Shown here one piece after another: positions 55,287 through 63,420 of a stretch of 64,000 bases of DNA; the first letter of the stretch is position 1; each line of letters starts with the position of its first letter. Source of the stretch: Burkholderiales bacterium UBA2463 (GTDB taxonomy: Bacteria > Pseudomonadota > Gammaproteobacteria > Burkholderiales > Burkholderiaceae_A); assembly GCA_002342295.1 (NCBI GenBank), contig DDPR01000009.1:1-64000 (forward strand), read 5' to 3'. Below the pieces are notes generated by a model. It worked only from the letters and a program-made list of their open reading frames with translations. It did not search any database and had not been told where the DNA came from. Made by a program: the position numbers and the translations under genes.

Positions 55287-55298
55287 TTCTTGTTGACA
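55281..55298. promoter_or_regulatory. PpsR operator, TGT-N12-ACA
   Basis: TGTCAATTCTTGTTGACA is a perfect match to the PpsR/CrtJ consensus TGT-N12-ACA with extended TGTCAA/TTGACA arms. It lies between divergent bchF and aerR-ppsR. Each arm reads as a consensus -35 hexamer outward, towards bchF and towards aerR. A second, less regular candidate with 11 spacer bases stands at 55339-55355 inside the perfect inverted repeat 55337-55342/55352-55357. Confidence 0.85.
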
Positions 55299-55330
55299 TC
55301 ATTAAAACTTGACACATGATGGGATTGACA
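55293..55330 (+). repeat. Three TTGACA repeats at 16-base spacing
   Basis: TTGACA occurs at 55293-55298, 55309-55314 and 55325-55330, exactly 16 bases from start to start, all on the plus strand. The first is the right arm of the PpsR operator. They could be stacked -35 elements for aerR, additional repressor half-sites one and a half helical turns apart, or sites for another regulator. Confidence 0.6.
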
Positions 55331-55437
55331 GCAGCATTTGTCAGACAAACGGACAAAGTTGGCGCATCATGGCAAGACACAAATACGCGGCGCCCCATCG
55401 CCAGTCGAGGAATGGTCAGCCGCAGAGGAGACAAACG

Positions 55438-56298
55438 ATGTCGCAAGCCATCGATCGCGCCGAGTCACCCACCCCCCTTCGGGATCTAAAGGCCGACCTC
55501 ACGGATCTCCTGTTCGGAGCGGTCATTCCCTATTTGGCTCAGGCACGCGAGACGAAGTGGGAGCCCACCTCTCGACAGGCCGTTTCCACGGGGCCGGGCG
55601 GCAGACTGGGTGTGGCTGGGGCGTCGGATGATCAGCTCGTTCTCGCCCTCTGCACTGTGTGCCTACAGGGCGATGTTCAAAAAACCATGGCCTTCATAGA
55701 CGAGATTCGGTCCAAGGGCCTGGGTATCGAGCGAATCTTCACCGAACTGCTGCAGCCGGCTGCCCGACACCTTGGTGCCCGCTGGCACAACGACGAATGT
55801 GATTTCGTGGATGTCACAACGGGCGTCTGGCAACTGCAGCAAGCCTTCCAGAGACTTAGGCCCGAGCTGGAGCCGGCCCCCTCCCGGACCCTCGTGGGCG
55901 GGGAAAACCCAAGGCTCTTGCTGAGCGCCATGCCCTGCTCCCAACACACCTTTGGCATAAAGATGCTTGAGCCCTTTTTTCAGCGAGAAGGGTGGATCAC
56001 CACGATCATTGCTCCGCGCAACCCAGAGGCTATGTGTGCTTCGGCCCGTCGAGTCATGCCAGACCTCATTGGCCTCTCTCTCGGATGCGAGAAAGACATC
56101 ATCCAGGCGCCTATTCAGATTGAGATGTTGCGCATCGCGTGCGCAGACTTTGACCCAGCCATCATGATCGGCGGCCCCGCCACCACTTGCTTTCCGGAAC
56201 TCGCTCGGTCCTGCGGAGCAGACCTCATTTCAGGAGACGCACAGGATGCCACGCGGCAGGCCGGGGATCTCCTAGAGACGAGGCCCCTTCGTGCCTGA
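55438..56298 (+). CDS. aerR: Cobalamin-binding antirepressor AerR (PpaA)
   Basis: A 286-residue regulator with a helical B12-binding-2 region (RWHNDECDFVDVTTGVWQLQ, the W-x3-D/E...VTxG pattern) and a Rossmann-type B12-binding domain. H170 in SQHTFG is at the place of the cobalamin-ligating His, and GGPATT closes the domain. AerR with B12 reacts to light and modifies PpsR/CrtJ DNA binding. ATG at 55438 with GAGGAG seven bases upstream is preferred over several longer starts, which would run across the operator. It overlaps ppsR by 8 bases. Confidence 0.9.
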   Translation: MSQAIDRAESPTPLRDLKADLTDLLFGAVIPYLAQARETKWEPTSRQAVSTGPGGRLGVAGASDDQLVLALCTVCLQGDVQKTMAFIDEIRSKGLGIERIFTELLQPAARHLGARWHNDECDFVDVTTGVWQLQQAFQRLRPELEPAPSRTLVGGENPRLLLSAMPCSQHTFGIKMLEPFFQREGWITTIIAPRNPEAMCASARRVMPDLIGLSLGCEKDIIQAPIQIEMLRIACADFDPAIMIGGPATTCFPELARSCGADLISGDAQDATRQAGDLLETRPLRA

Positions 56299-57718
56299 GA
56301 CTTCTGCTGATGCAAAAGCCGCCCTGCTCGCACTGGACCAAGAGACCAGCGCGACGCTCCTTGCGGCAGCATCAGACATCACCCTTTTTATGGGACTCGA
56401 TGGCGTCTTGACGAACGCTTCAGGCGGGTCGGGAGTATGGGAGTCACTGAGCTTCTCCTCCTGGGTGGGCCGGCCGTGGGTGGAGACAGTGAGCACTGAG
56501 AGCCGTCCCAAGATTGAGGAGATGCTTCGTGATCTTCGGGCGGGCGCTCGCTCGACGAGGTTTCGCCATATCAATCAGATTGGGTCGGATGGCGCGGAGG
56601 TGCCCGTGCTCTTCTCGCTCGTCACCACCTCCAAGCCAGGCCAAGTCATTGCAATCGGGAGGGATCTTCGAAATCTCGCATCGTTGCAATCTCGTCTCCT
56701 CGAGGCGCAACAGATCATGGATCGCGACTACCAGCACCTCCGGCGAGTCGAGAACCAATACCGCACGCTCTTTGGTCTGGTCAAGGACCCGGTGCTGCTG
56801 GTGGAGACCGAAAACCTCAGCATCATCGAGTCCAACCGAGCTGCAGCGGCTTTCTTTGAACAATCAGCGGACGCGCTCAACGCTCGATCTCTCGAGGAGC
56901 TCGTCTCAGCCCAATCGCTGGGCAGCCTGCGTTTCACACTGAAGCAGGTCGATGGCTCGGGCAGACCATCTGAGGTCTTGCTCAGTTTTCCGCGGCATGA
57001 GAATCCGGTATCCGTCTTGGTCTCATGCATTCGTCAGGACGGGCATACCGCCTTTATTCTGCGCATCGACCATGGGCTGGCGTCCCACCCACTCAACCAA
57101 GAGAGCAGCGTCCTTCTGGATGCCATCCAATCCTTCTCCGATGGTGTGGTCATCACCGATACAAAAGGCCTCATCACCCAAGTGAACCCCGCCTTTGTCG
57201 ACATGACGCAGTCGGCACACAGCGGTCAACTCATCGGGGAGTCCATGAGCATGTGGCTGGGCCGCGCCAACACCGACCTCCTTGTGCTTCTTAACTCTCT
57301 TACCCAGAGCGGCAGCGTCCGGCTGTTCGCAACCCAACTCCGAGCGCAGAGTGGGGTTGTCGTCCCGGTCGAAATCTCGGGTGTCGTGATCGGCACGGAC
57401 GATACGCGTCACTGCGCCTTCGTCGTTCGTGATGTGGGCCGGCGACTCGGCGGAGAGCCGCGCGGAGCCCAAGTCTCAAGGACGGGTGAAGACCTTGCGG
57501 CCCTCGTGGGGCGGATGCCCCTCAAAGAAATTGTTGGCGAGACAGTCGACCTCATTGAGCGGCTCTGCATCGAGACCGCCCTGAAGATGACCCGGAACAA
57601 CCGTGCCTCCGCAGCCGACATGCTGGGCGTGTCGCGCCAGAGTCTCTATGTCAAGCTGAGGAGGTTCGGGCTCCAAGATTTTGGCGACGATCCGGATTCG
57701 GACGCAGACGACGCCTAG
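56291..57718 (+). CDS. ppsR: Photosynthesis repressor PpsR (CrtJ)
   Basis: A 475-residue repressor with PAS-type sensor domains (about residues 25-130, 155-260 and 275-385, the middle linked by a glutamine-rich helix) and a C-terminal Fis-type helix-turn-helix (RASAADMLGVSRQSLYVKLR). The redox-active Cys of the HTH domain is present as C426 in ERLCIETAL, and another Cys stands in LVSCIRQDG. It binds TGT-N12-ACA sites, represses bch, crt and light-harvesting genes in air, and probably controls its own promoter through the site at 55281. Start is GTG 56291, overlapping aerR; crtA follows 6 bases later. Confidence 0.93.
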   Translation: MPETSADAKAALLALDQETSATLLAAASDITLFMGLDGVLTNASGGSGVWESLSFSSWVGRPWVETVSTESRPKIEEMLRDLRAGARSTRFRHINQIGSDGAEVPVLFSLVTTSKPGQVIAIGRDLRNLASLQSRLLEAQQIMDRDYQHLRRVENQYRTLFGLVKDPVLLVETENLSIIESNRAAAAFFEQSADALNARSLEELVSAQSLGSLRFTLKQVDGSGRPSEVLLSFPRHENPVSVLVSCIRQDGHTAFILRIDHGLASHPLNQESSVLLDAIQSFSDGVVITDTKGLITQVNPAFVDMTQSAHSGQLIGESMSMWLGRANTDLLVLLNSLTQSGSVRLFATQLRAQSGVVVPVEISGVVIGTDDTRHCAFVVRDVGRRLGGEPRGAQVSRTGEDLAALVGRMPLKEIVGETVDLIERLCIETALKMTRNNRASAADMLGVSRQSLYVKLRRFGLQDFGDDPDSDADDA

Positions 57719-57724
57719 CTCCAT

Positions 57725-58414
57725 ATGTCCCAGACCGCCGTCTTGCTGGTGCTTGTTCGGTGGACGCATCGCTCACTGGCCTGGGGCCTATCCCAACTCC
57801 CGATGGCCGCCCTCTCCCACCAACTGGCTCCGGGGCTACTCTTTCAGAAGGTCCTGGGAAGTGGTCGTCATGGGGGGTTTGGGCTCTGGCCCAGCCTGCA
57901 CCACCAAGGCTTCCTCGGTGCATTCGAAACGCCACTCGCTGCGCGAGCCTTCCTCGCATCCGGTCAACGGGTGGAGGCCTACCGCGAGCATGCGCAAGAC
58001 CTCTTTTGGGCCCTGCTGCGTCCCTACAGCAGCCGCGGATCGTGGTCGGGCCATTCACTTGATATCGCATCGCCAGCACCGCAGCCCGGTGCGCTTGTGG
58101 CGTCTCTGACCCGCGCGAGCATCCGTCCGAGCAAGGCCCTCTCTTTCTGGTCTCGATCGCCGGATGCAGAGAGAGACCTCGCACAGGCGCCAGGCTGCGA
58201 GCTTGCTGTGGGTCTGGGCGAGGCCCCCTTCCTGCGCCAGGCGACTTTCAGCATTTGGAGGGGCGAGGATGCCATGCGCAACTATGCACACACAGGCGGT
58301 CACCGCCGCGCCATCGAGGCGGCCCATGCCGGAAAACACTTTAGCGAGTCGATGTTCACGCGGTTCTGCATTGACGACATGTCGGGTCGCTGGGCGGGGC
58401 GCACCTTTGCGTAG
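57725..58414 (+). CDS. crtA: Spheroidene monooxygenase
   Basis: A 229-residue CrtA that introduces the 2-keto group in spheroidene with O2, giving spheroidenone, the carotenoid typical of purple bacteria grown with oxygen. The C-terminal signature ATFSIWRGEDAMRNYAHTGG and the following AIEAAHAGKHFSESMFTRF (core GKHFSESMF) are characteristic. It starts 6 bases after ppsR and overlaps crtD by 8. Confidence 0.9.
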   Translation: MSQTAVLLVLVRWTHRSLAWGLSQLPMAALSHQLAPGLLFQKVLGSGRHGGFGLWPSLHHQGFLGAFETPLAARAFLASGQRVEAYREHAQDLFWALLRPYSSRGSWSGHSLDIASPAPQPGALVASLTRASIRPSKALSFWSRSPDAERDLAQAPGCELAVGLGEAPFLRQATFSIWRGEDAMRNYAHTGGHRRAIEAAHAGKHFSESMFTRFCIDDMSGRWAGRTFA

Positions 58415-59951
58415 TCCTCATGTTGTCGTGGTGGGCGCCGGCATGGCGGGCCTTGCTGCCTCAATAGATCTCGCTCGCCAAGGCTTGCGGGTGTCCCTCC
58501 TCGAGAGTGCCTCCGAGGTCGGTGGAAAGGTTCATCAGACTGAACTCGACGGACGATTCATCGACTCGGGGCCAACCGTCCTGACCATGCGCTGGGTCTT
58601 TGATGACCTCATGCATGACGCCGGTCTCACGCTTGACGACTTCGTTCATCTCTCACCCCTCAAGGTGCTTGGCCGACACGTCTGGAGTGACCAGCGGTGC
58701 CTCGATCTCTTCACGGATCCTCAAGCAAATATGGATGCGATCGCCGAGTTTGCGGGCCCGAGAGAGGCGCGCCGTTTTAAGGCCTTTTGTGAGGAGGCAC
58801 GCGCGCTCTACCATCGACTCGAGCCCATCTATATGCGAGGACCGAGGCCGAACCTCGCCTCCATGTCCTCTGACCTCGGCTTGAGTGGGCTGGCATTGCT
58901 GAGCCGACTGGGGCCGCTTCAGAGCCTTTGGCGCTCCCTTGGACGGCACTTTGAAGATCCCGCACTGCGCCAACTCTTTGCCCGCTACGCCACCTATTGC
59001 GGAGGATCTCCCTGGGAGGCCCCGGCCACGCTCATGCTGATAGCGTATGTTGAGATGCGCGGAGTCTGGGCGGCAGAAGGCGGTATGAGCGGCCTCGCCA
59101 AGGCACTTGCGTCTGCAGCCGAACACCTGGGAGCGCAGATACGATGCAATGCACACGTGCACGAGCTCATCGCCCAGGATGGCCGTATTCGAGGAGTCAC
59201 TCTGCTGTCCGGGGAGCGAATCGAGGCAGACCATGTGATCTTTAACGGGGAGGCGGCAGCCCTCTCGGGTGGCCTCCTAGGCGTCGGCGTTCAGCAGGCC
59301 ACACAGCCATCTCAATCGTCTCCCCGCTCACTATCGGCACTCACCTTCGCGCTTCTTGGTCGCTGCGAGGGGCGGCCGCTTCACATTCACAACATCTACT
59401 TCCAAGGCGACTATGAATCCGAATTCAGAGATGTGTTCCACCACGGTCGCCTTCCGCGCAGCCCGACCGTTTACATCTGCGCCCAAGACCGATCAACAGA
59501 CCGGCAGGCAGGCCCACCGAGTGCATCGCCGGAGAGACTCTTCCTGCTCGTCAATGCCCCTGCGCGGGGAGACGAGTCTGACTTCTCAGACAAGGAGATA
59601 GAACGATGCCAGCAGACGATCCTCTCTCAGCTTCAATCCTCGGGGCTCCACATCAACCCTCAGTCTCCGGTGCGGGTGGCGACCCCCGCGCACTTTCACC
59701 GACGATTTGCGGGGTCGGGGGGCGCCCTCTACGGCCGAGCACCGCACGGGTGGATGTCCATCTTCCAGCGCCCATCCTCTCGGAGTCCCGTCCCGGGGCT
59801 GTATCTGGCCGGCGGGAGTGCACATCCGGGGGCGGGAGTCCCCATGGCGACCCTGTCGGGGCGACTGGCGGCCGCCACCCTGATGGCCGACCGCGATTCG
59901 ACCAGCCGGTCCCATCGGGTGGTTATCTCTGGTGGTATGTCGATGGCGTAA
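58407..59951 (+). CDS. crtD: Carotenoid 3,4-desaturase CrtD
   Basis: An about 514-residue FAD enzyme of the CrtI family. The FAD motif follows directly on the start (VVVVGAGMAGLAASIDLARQ) and the C-terminus has the family end PGLYLAGGSAHPGAGVPMA. Its place between crtA and crtC, and the separate crtI in this window, identify it as the hydroxyneurosporene desaturase rather than phytoene desaturase. The start is taken as TTG at 58407 because conservation begins six codons later; longer in-frame starts lie deep inside crtA. The 3' end overlaps crtC in another frame. Confidence 0.88.
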   Translation: MRSPHVVVVGAGMAGLAASIDLARQGLRVSLLESASEVGGKVHQTELDGRFIDSGPTVLTMRWVFDDLMHDAGLTLDDFVHLSPLKVLGRHVWSDQRCLDLFTDPQANMDAIAEFAGPREARRFKAFCEEARALYHRLEPIYMRGPRPNLASMSSDLGLSGLALLSRLGPLQSLWRSLGRHFEDPALRQLFARYATYCGGSPWEAPATLMLIAYVEMRGVWAAEGGMSGLAKALASAAEHLGAQIRCNAHVHELIAQDGRIRGVTLLSGERIEADHVIFNGEAAALSGGLLGVGVQQATQPSQSSPRSLSALTFALLGRCEGRPLHIHNIYFQGDYESEFRDVFHHGRLPRSPTVYICAQDRSTDRQAGPPSASPERLFLLVNAPARGDESDFSDKEIERCQQTILSQLQSSGLHINPQSPVRVATPAHFHRRFAGSGGALYGRAPHGWMSIFQRPSSRSPVPGLYLAGGSAHPGAGVPMATLSGRLAAATLMADRDSTSRSHRVVISGGMSMA

Positions 59952-60838
59952 GCACCTGCGGGGCCTTTGGCCTGAGCATCATTATTTTTGTCGGGAGCGT
60001 CTTCTCCCCCTACTACTACTGGGCTCGGCAGCGCGCCAGCCGCCAGGGCCTTGCGGTCAACGCCGAGGACCACTGCGCAATCAATGTAGCGCTCTATGGA
60101 CCGCGTCAACACATCTGGACCATGACCGAGCGAAGCGCACGCTCCTTGAGCCGCTCCGAGGATTCCTACGCACTGGCCGGCAGCAGCGTGCACTGGCAAC
60201 ACGGGGAGCTTCTTATTCGCATTGATGAGCGGGCCATGCCCCTTGGTGGTCGCGTGCGCGGGGAGGTCCGACTTCGTGCGCCCCGCCTCTTTCCCTTTCA
60301 GACCGCACTAGATGCACAGGGCAGGCACCGATGGGGGCCGATCGCCCCAACAGCAGACATCCGCGCTGAGTTTGAGCACCCAAAAATTCGATGGGAGGGA
60401 CACGGCTACCTCGATTCCAATGAGGGAGATGAGCCGATTGATCAGCCCTTTCGAAGCTGGGACTGGTCCCGCACCCTTCTGCCCGATGGAAGCGTGGCGG
60501 TGATCTATGACGTGCGTCCCGAGGGGGCGACCAACCGATTGCTGGCGCTGTCTTTCAAGCCCTCGGGAGAGGTCGACAACTTTACGCCGGGGGGGCGACA
60601 GCCGCTTGGCCGCACGCTCTGGGGCCTCTCTCGACAGATCCGGGCGGACGATCATCCCGCGCCAAGAAGTTCGGTGGTCAAGACCCTCGAAGACACGCCG
60701 TTTTATGCGCGATCGCTCCTAAATACACAGATCATGGGAGAGGAGACCCTCACCATGCACGAGACCCTCGATCTAACTCGCCTGCGCTCGAATGTCGTTC
60801 GACTGATGCTGCCCTTCAGAATGCCGAGACTTCGCTGA
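59750..60838 (+). CDS. crtC: Carotenoid 1,2-hydratase CrtC (start uncertain)
   Basis: CrtC adds water to the terminal double bond of neurosporene or lycopene. Conservation starts at FDQPVPSGGYLWWYVDGVS (about 59900) and continues with FVGSVFSPYYYWARQR and SWDWSRTLLPDGSVAVIYD. Between that point and 59750 there is no in-frame ATG, GTG or TTG. The GTG at 59750 is the nearest standard start and would add some 50 residues read from crtD DNA (202-base overlap); initiation at a rare ATT/ATC codon, or entry by frameshift from crtD, are alternatives. The 3' end overlaps the convergent crtB gene by 66 bases. Confidence 0.85.
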   Translation: MDVHLPAPILSESRPGAVSGRRECTSGGGSPHGDPVGATGGRHPDGRPRFDQPVPSGGYLWWYVDGVSTCGAFGLSIIIFVGSVFSPYYYWARQRASRQGLAVNAEDHCAINVALYGPRQHIWTMTERSARSLSRSEDSYALAGSSVHWQHGELLIRIDERAMPLGGRVRGEVRLRAPRLFPFQTALDAQGRHRWGPIAPTADIRAEFEHPKIRWEGHGYLDSNEGDEPIDQPFRSWDWSRTLLPDGSVAVIYDVRPEGATNRLLALSFKPSGEVDNFTPGGRQPLGRTLWGLSRQIRADDHPAPRSSVVKTLEDTPFYARSLLNTQIMGEETLTMHETLDLTRLRSNVVRLMLPFRMPRLR

Positions 60839-61825
60839 CCGCACCGAGATGAGCAGATCAATCATGCGGCCGGCCTTCTCATCGACCGTTCTGGGTCGAC
60901 GTGCAAGCGCGGGCGTGCGCGCTGCATCGACCAGAAATGCAATGGCCGGCAAAGGCGTCCTGCCCCTCATCCATGCGGGGCTCACCAGATAGCTTGCAAG
61001 AGACTGGACCACTCGGAACACCTTGCGCTGAGGGCTCACAACGGCTCGTCGGTCAAATGAATTGAAGTCTTGTCTCGCCAGAGCCCGCCCAATGTCAGAG
61101 TAGATAAATCGAGCCGAGGTGATCGCGGGACGGCAGGGGCGAGGAAGGCCTGCAATGCCCTGCTCTGCGCGCTCGTAGAGGGCGTCGGCCGCGGTTAAGA
61201 GGCGGGAGACCACCCGTCCCAGAGCGGGTGTGAAACGAGGAGAGATAAGCCAGAGCTCGGGGTCAATGCCCTCTTGCCGCATCCACCCCTCAGGCAGATA
61301 GAGGCGACCCATGCGCGCGTCCTCTCCCACATCGCGTGCGATGTTCGTCAGTTGCATCGCCACGCCGAGTTCGCACGCGCGGGCAAGTGCCCAGGGCTCT
61401 CGAACACCGAGGATGAGCGCCATCATGGCACCAACCGTCCCTGCCACTCGCGCACCATAATCCTCGAGCGACTCAAGGGTCTCGTATCGGCGGCCATCCG
61501 AATCCCACGAGAAGCCCTCGAGCAGTGCAAGCGGCAATGTCTTTGGAAGCCGATAGGCATGAACAACCTCTGCGAATGCCCGATCAGCGAGCGCCTCTCC
61601 GGGTTGCCCCTCGTAGATCCGATCGAGCCGCGTGCGCAGCCCCGCCATCACCTCCGGTGTCGCGCCCCGACAATCGACCTCGTCATCAGCGACACGACAA
61701 AAGGCGTACAGCCCGGCAGCGGGAGCCTTTAAGGCGTCGGGCAGCAGCCTCGAGGCCGCGAAAAAAGACTTCGATCCCTGCTGCATCAGGGCCTCGCAGG
61801 CTGAGTGGAGCGAATCTCCTCTCAT
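60773..61825 (-). CDS. crtB: 15-cis-phytoene synthase
   Basis: A 350-residue synthase that joins two geranylgeranyl diphosphates to phytoene. Both Asp-rich Mg sites are intact: DDEVD (47-51) and NIARDVGEDA (D165, D169). MQLTNIARD and RLYLPEGWM are family signatures. It overlaps crtI by 4 bases and is co-transcribed with it. The last 20 residues are variable and come from the crtC overlap. Confidence 0.95.
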   Translation of the reverse strand: MRGDSLHSACEALMQQGSKSFFAASRLLPDALKAPAAGLYAFCRVADDEVDCRGATPEVMAGLRTRLDRIYEGQPGEALADRAFAEVVHAYRLPKTLPLALLEGFSWDSDGRRYETLESLEDYGARVAGTVGAMMALILGVREPWALARACELGVAMQLTNIARDVGEDARMGRLYLPEGWMRQEGIDPELWLISPRFTPALGRVVSRLLTAADALYERAEQGIAGLPRPCRPAITSARFIYSDIGRALARQDFNSFDRRAVVSPQRKVFRVVQSLASYLVSPAWMRGRTPLPAIAFLVDAARTPALARRPRTVDEKAGRMIDLLISVRSAKSRHSEGQHQSNDIRAQAS

Positions 61826-63342
61826 GACTGAAGCGTGGGGGATCCGAGCAGGACCCCCGACTCTTTCTCATAAGCGGGAATCAGCTGGTCAAAGGCCTTG
61901 GCCGAGGTGAGGACCCCCGGAATCCCAGCACCCGGATGCGTGCCTGCGCCAACCAAAAAGAGACCGGGCAGATCCTCGCTGCGGTTATGGGGTCGGAACC
62001 AGGCGCTCTGAAGCAGGCGCGGCTCCATACCAAAGGCCGCCCCTTTGTAGGCACGGTATTGGGTCTGAAAGTCGATCGGCGTGACGTGTCGGGAGGTTGC
62101 GAGCTGCTCGCTCAGTCCGGGCAGCACAGTCTGGGAGAGACGCGCCTCTATCGCTCGGCGATAAGGTTCCGCTTGCGAAGTCCAGTCAATGCCGGAGTCG
62201 AGATGTGGAACCGGCGAAAGCACGTAAAAGGAGTCACAACCCGGCGGGGCGAGGCCTGGGTCGGTTGCCGTCGGTCGGTGCAGATAAAGACTGAAGTCGT
62301 CGCTTAAAACCTTGTGGGTGAAGATATCGCTCAGGAGCCCCTCATAGCGAGGTCCCATGAGGATCATGTGGTGAGGCAGCTCATCGTAGCGACGACGGGT
62401 TCCGAAGTACCAGACAAAGAGGCCCATTGAGTAGGCCGCCCGACTCAACTTTCTGTCGGTCCAGACCCTTCTGTGGGTCTTCGGCATGAGTTCTCGGTAG
62501 GTCGTCGCTGCATCCGCATTGGAAACTACGATGTCCGCGCAGAGGGTCTCGCCCGAGGCGAGCCGAACGCCGCTGACCCGCCCCTCCGAGGCACAGATCT
62601 CCTCCACGTCAGCCTCGTAGCGAATCCTCCCGCCCTTCGACTGGATGAGTCCAACGAGGCCCGAGACGATGGCGCCCGTGCCGCCCATGGCGGAGTGCAC
62701 TCCGAAGTGCTTCTCAAGGGCCGGAATAAGGCTGTAGACGCAGGTCACTGAGAGGGGATTTCCCCCAATCAAGAGGGGATGAAAACTAAAGACCTGCCGA
62801 AGTTTGTGACTCTTAAAGTGCCGAGAGGCCATCTGAAAGATGCTCTCCCAGGCTCGCATCCGAGCCATGGATGGCACCGCAGAGATGAGCTCTCCGAGCG
62901 TCTCAAAGGGAACCGTCCCAAGTTCCTCATACCCAAGCGTGTAGCAGACCTCCGCCTCCCGCATGAAGGAATCAAAGCCCTCGACATCACCGGGGCTCAG
63001 TCTCGCGACCTCCGCCCTCTGCCGATCGACGTCGCCGCAGTAATCGAAGTGGGAGCCGTCATCGAAACGAATGCGATAAAAGGGGTTCATCGCGCGCAGG
63101 TCCACATCGTCCTCGAACCGACGCCCACACAGCGCCCAGAGTTCCTTAAGAAGGAATGGCGCAGTGATAATGGTGGGCCCCATGTCGAAGGTGAACCCGT
63201 CTTGCTCGAAGACGGTGGCCCGCCCTCCGGCAGAGCCGAGGCGCTCAAGCACCGTGACTCGGTACCCCTTTGCCAGCAGACGGATGGCTGCAGCCAGGCC
63301 CCCAAAGCCACTTCCAATCACGATGGCCTGACCAGACCCCAT
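61822..63342 (-). CDS. crtI: Phytoene desaturase
   Basis: A 506-residue FAD-dependent desaturase that converts phytoene to neurosporene or lycopene. The FAD motif is IVIGSGFGGLAAAIRLLAKG and the C-terminal signature is FLVGAGTHPGAGIPGVL. ATG at 63342 gives the normal N-terminus; an earlier in-frame start would cross the control region shared with bchG. Whether it does three or four desaturations cannot be read; CrtA, CrtC and CrtD in the window suggest the neurosporene/spheroidene route. Confidence 0.95.
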   Translation of the reverse strand: MGSGQAIVIGSGFGGLAAAIRLLAKGYRVTVLERLGSAGGRATVFEQDGFTFDMGPTIITAPFLLKELWALCGRRFEDDVDLRAMNPFYRIRFDDGSHFDYCGDVDRQRAEVARLSPGDVEGFDSFMREAEVCYTLGYEELGTVPFETLGELISAVPSMARMRAWESIFQMASRHFKSHKLRQVFSFHPLLIGGNPLSVTCVYSLIPALEKHFGVHSAMGGTGAIVSGLVGLIQSKGGRIRYEADVEEICASEGRVSGVRLASGETLCADIVVSNADAATTYRELMPKTHRRVWTDRKLSRAAYSMGLFVWYFGTRRRYDELPHHMILMGPRYEGLLSDIFTHKVLSDDFSLYLHRPTATDPGLAPPGCDSFYVLSPVPHLDSGIDWTSQAEPYRRAIEARLSQTVLPGLSEQLATSRHVTPIDFQTQYRAYKGAAFGMEPRLLQSAWFRPHNRSEDLPGLFLVGAGTHPGAGIPGVLTSAKAFDQLIPAYEKESGVLLGSPTLQS

Positions 63343-63373
63343 TCTCTGACTCCCGGCGAAATGCCTCCAAATG

Positions 63374-63391
63374 TGTAACTTGCAATTGACG
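63374..63391. promoter_or_regulatory. Possible PpsR site between crtI and bchG
   Basis: TGTAACTTGCAATTGACG matches TGT-N12-ACA except for the last base (ACG). It lies in the 78-base gap between divergent crtI and bchG, where a TTGAC/GTCAA inverted repeat (63387-63405) also stands. PpsR control of this pair would fit known regulation, but the site is imperfect. Confidence 0.45.
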
Positions 63392-63420
63392 CTTGCGTTT
63401 GTCAAGTACACAATGATTCC

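Noticed and set aside
55339..55355. Second full PpsR operator
   Set aside because: The TGT/ACA halves are 11 bases apart instead of 12; mentioned as a weak candidate only.
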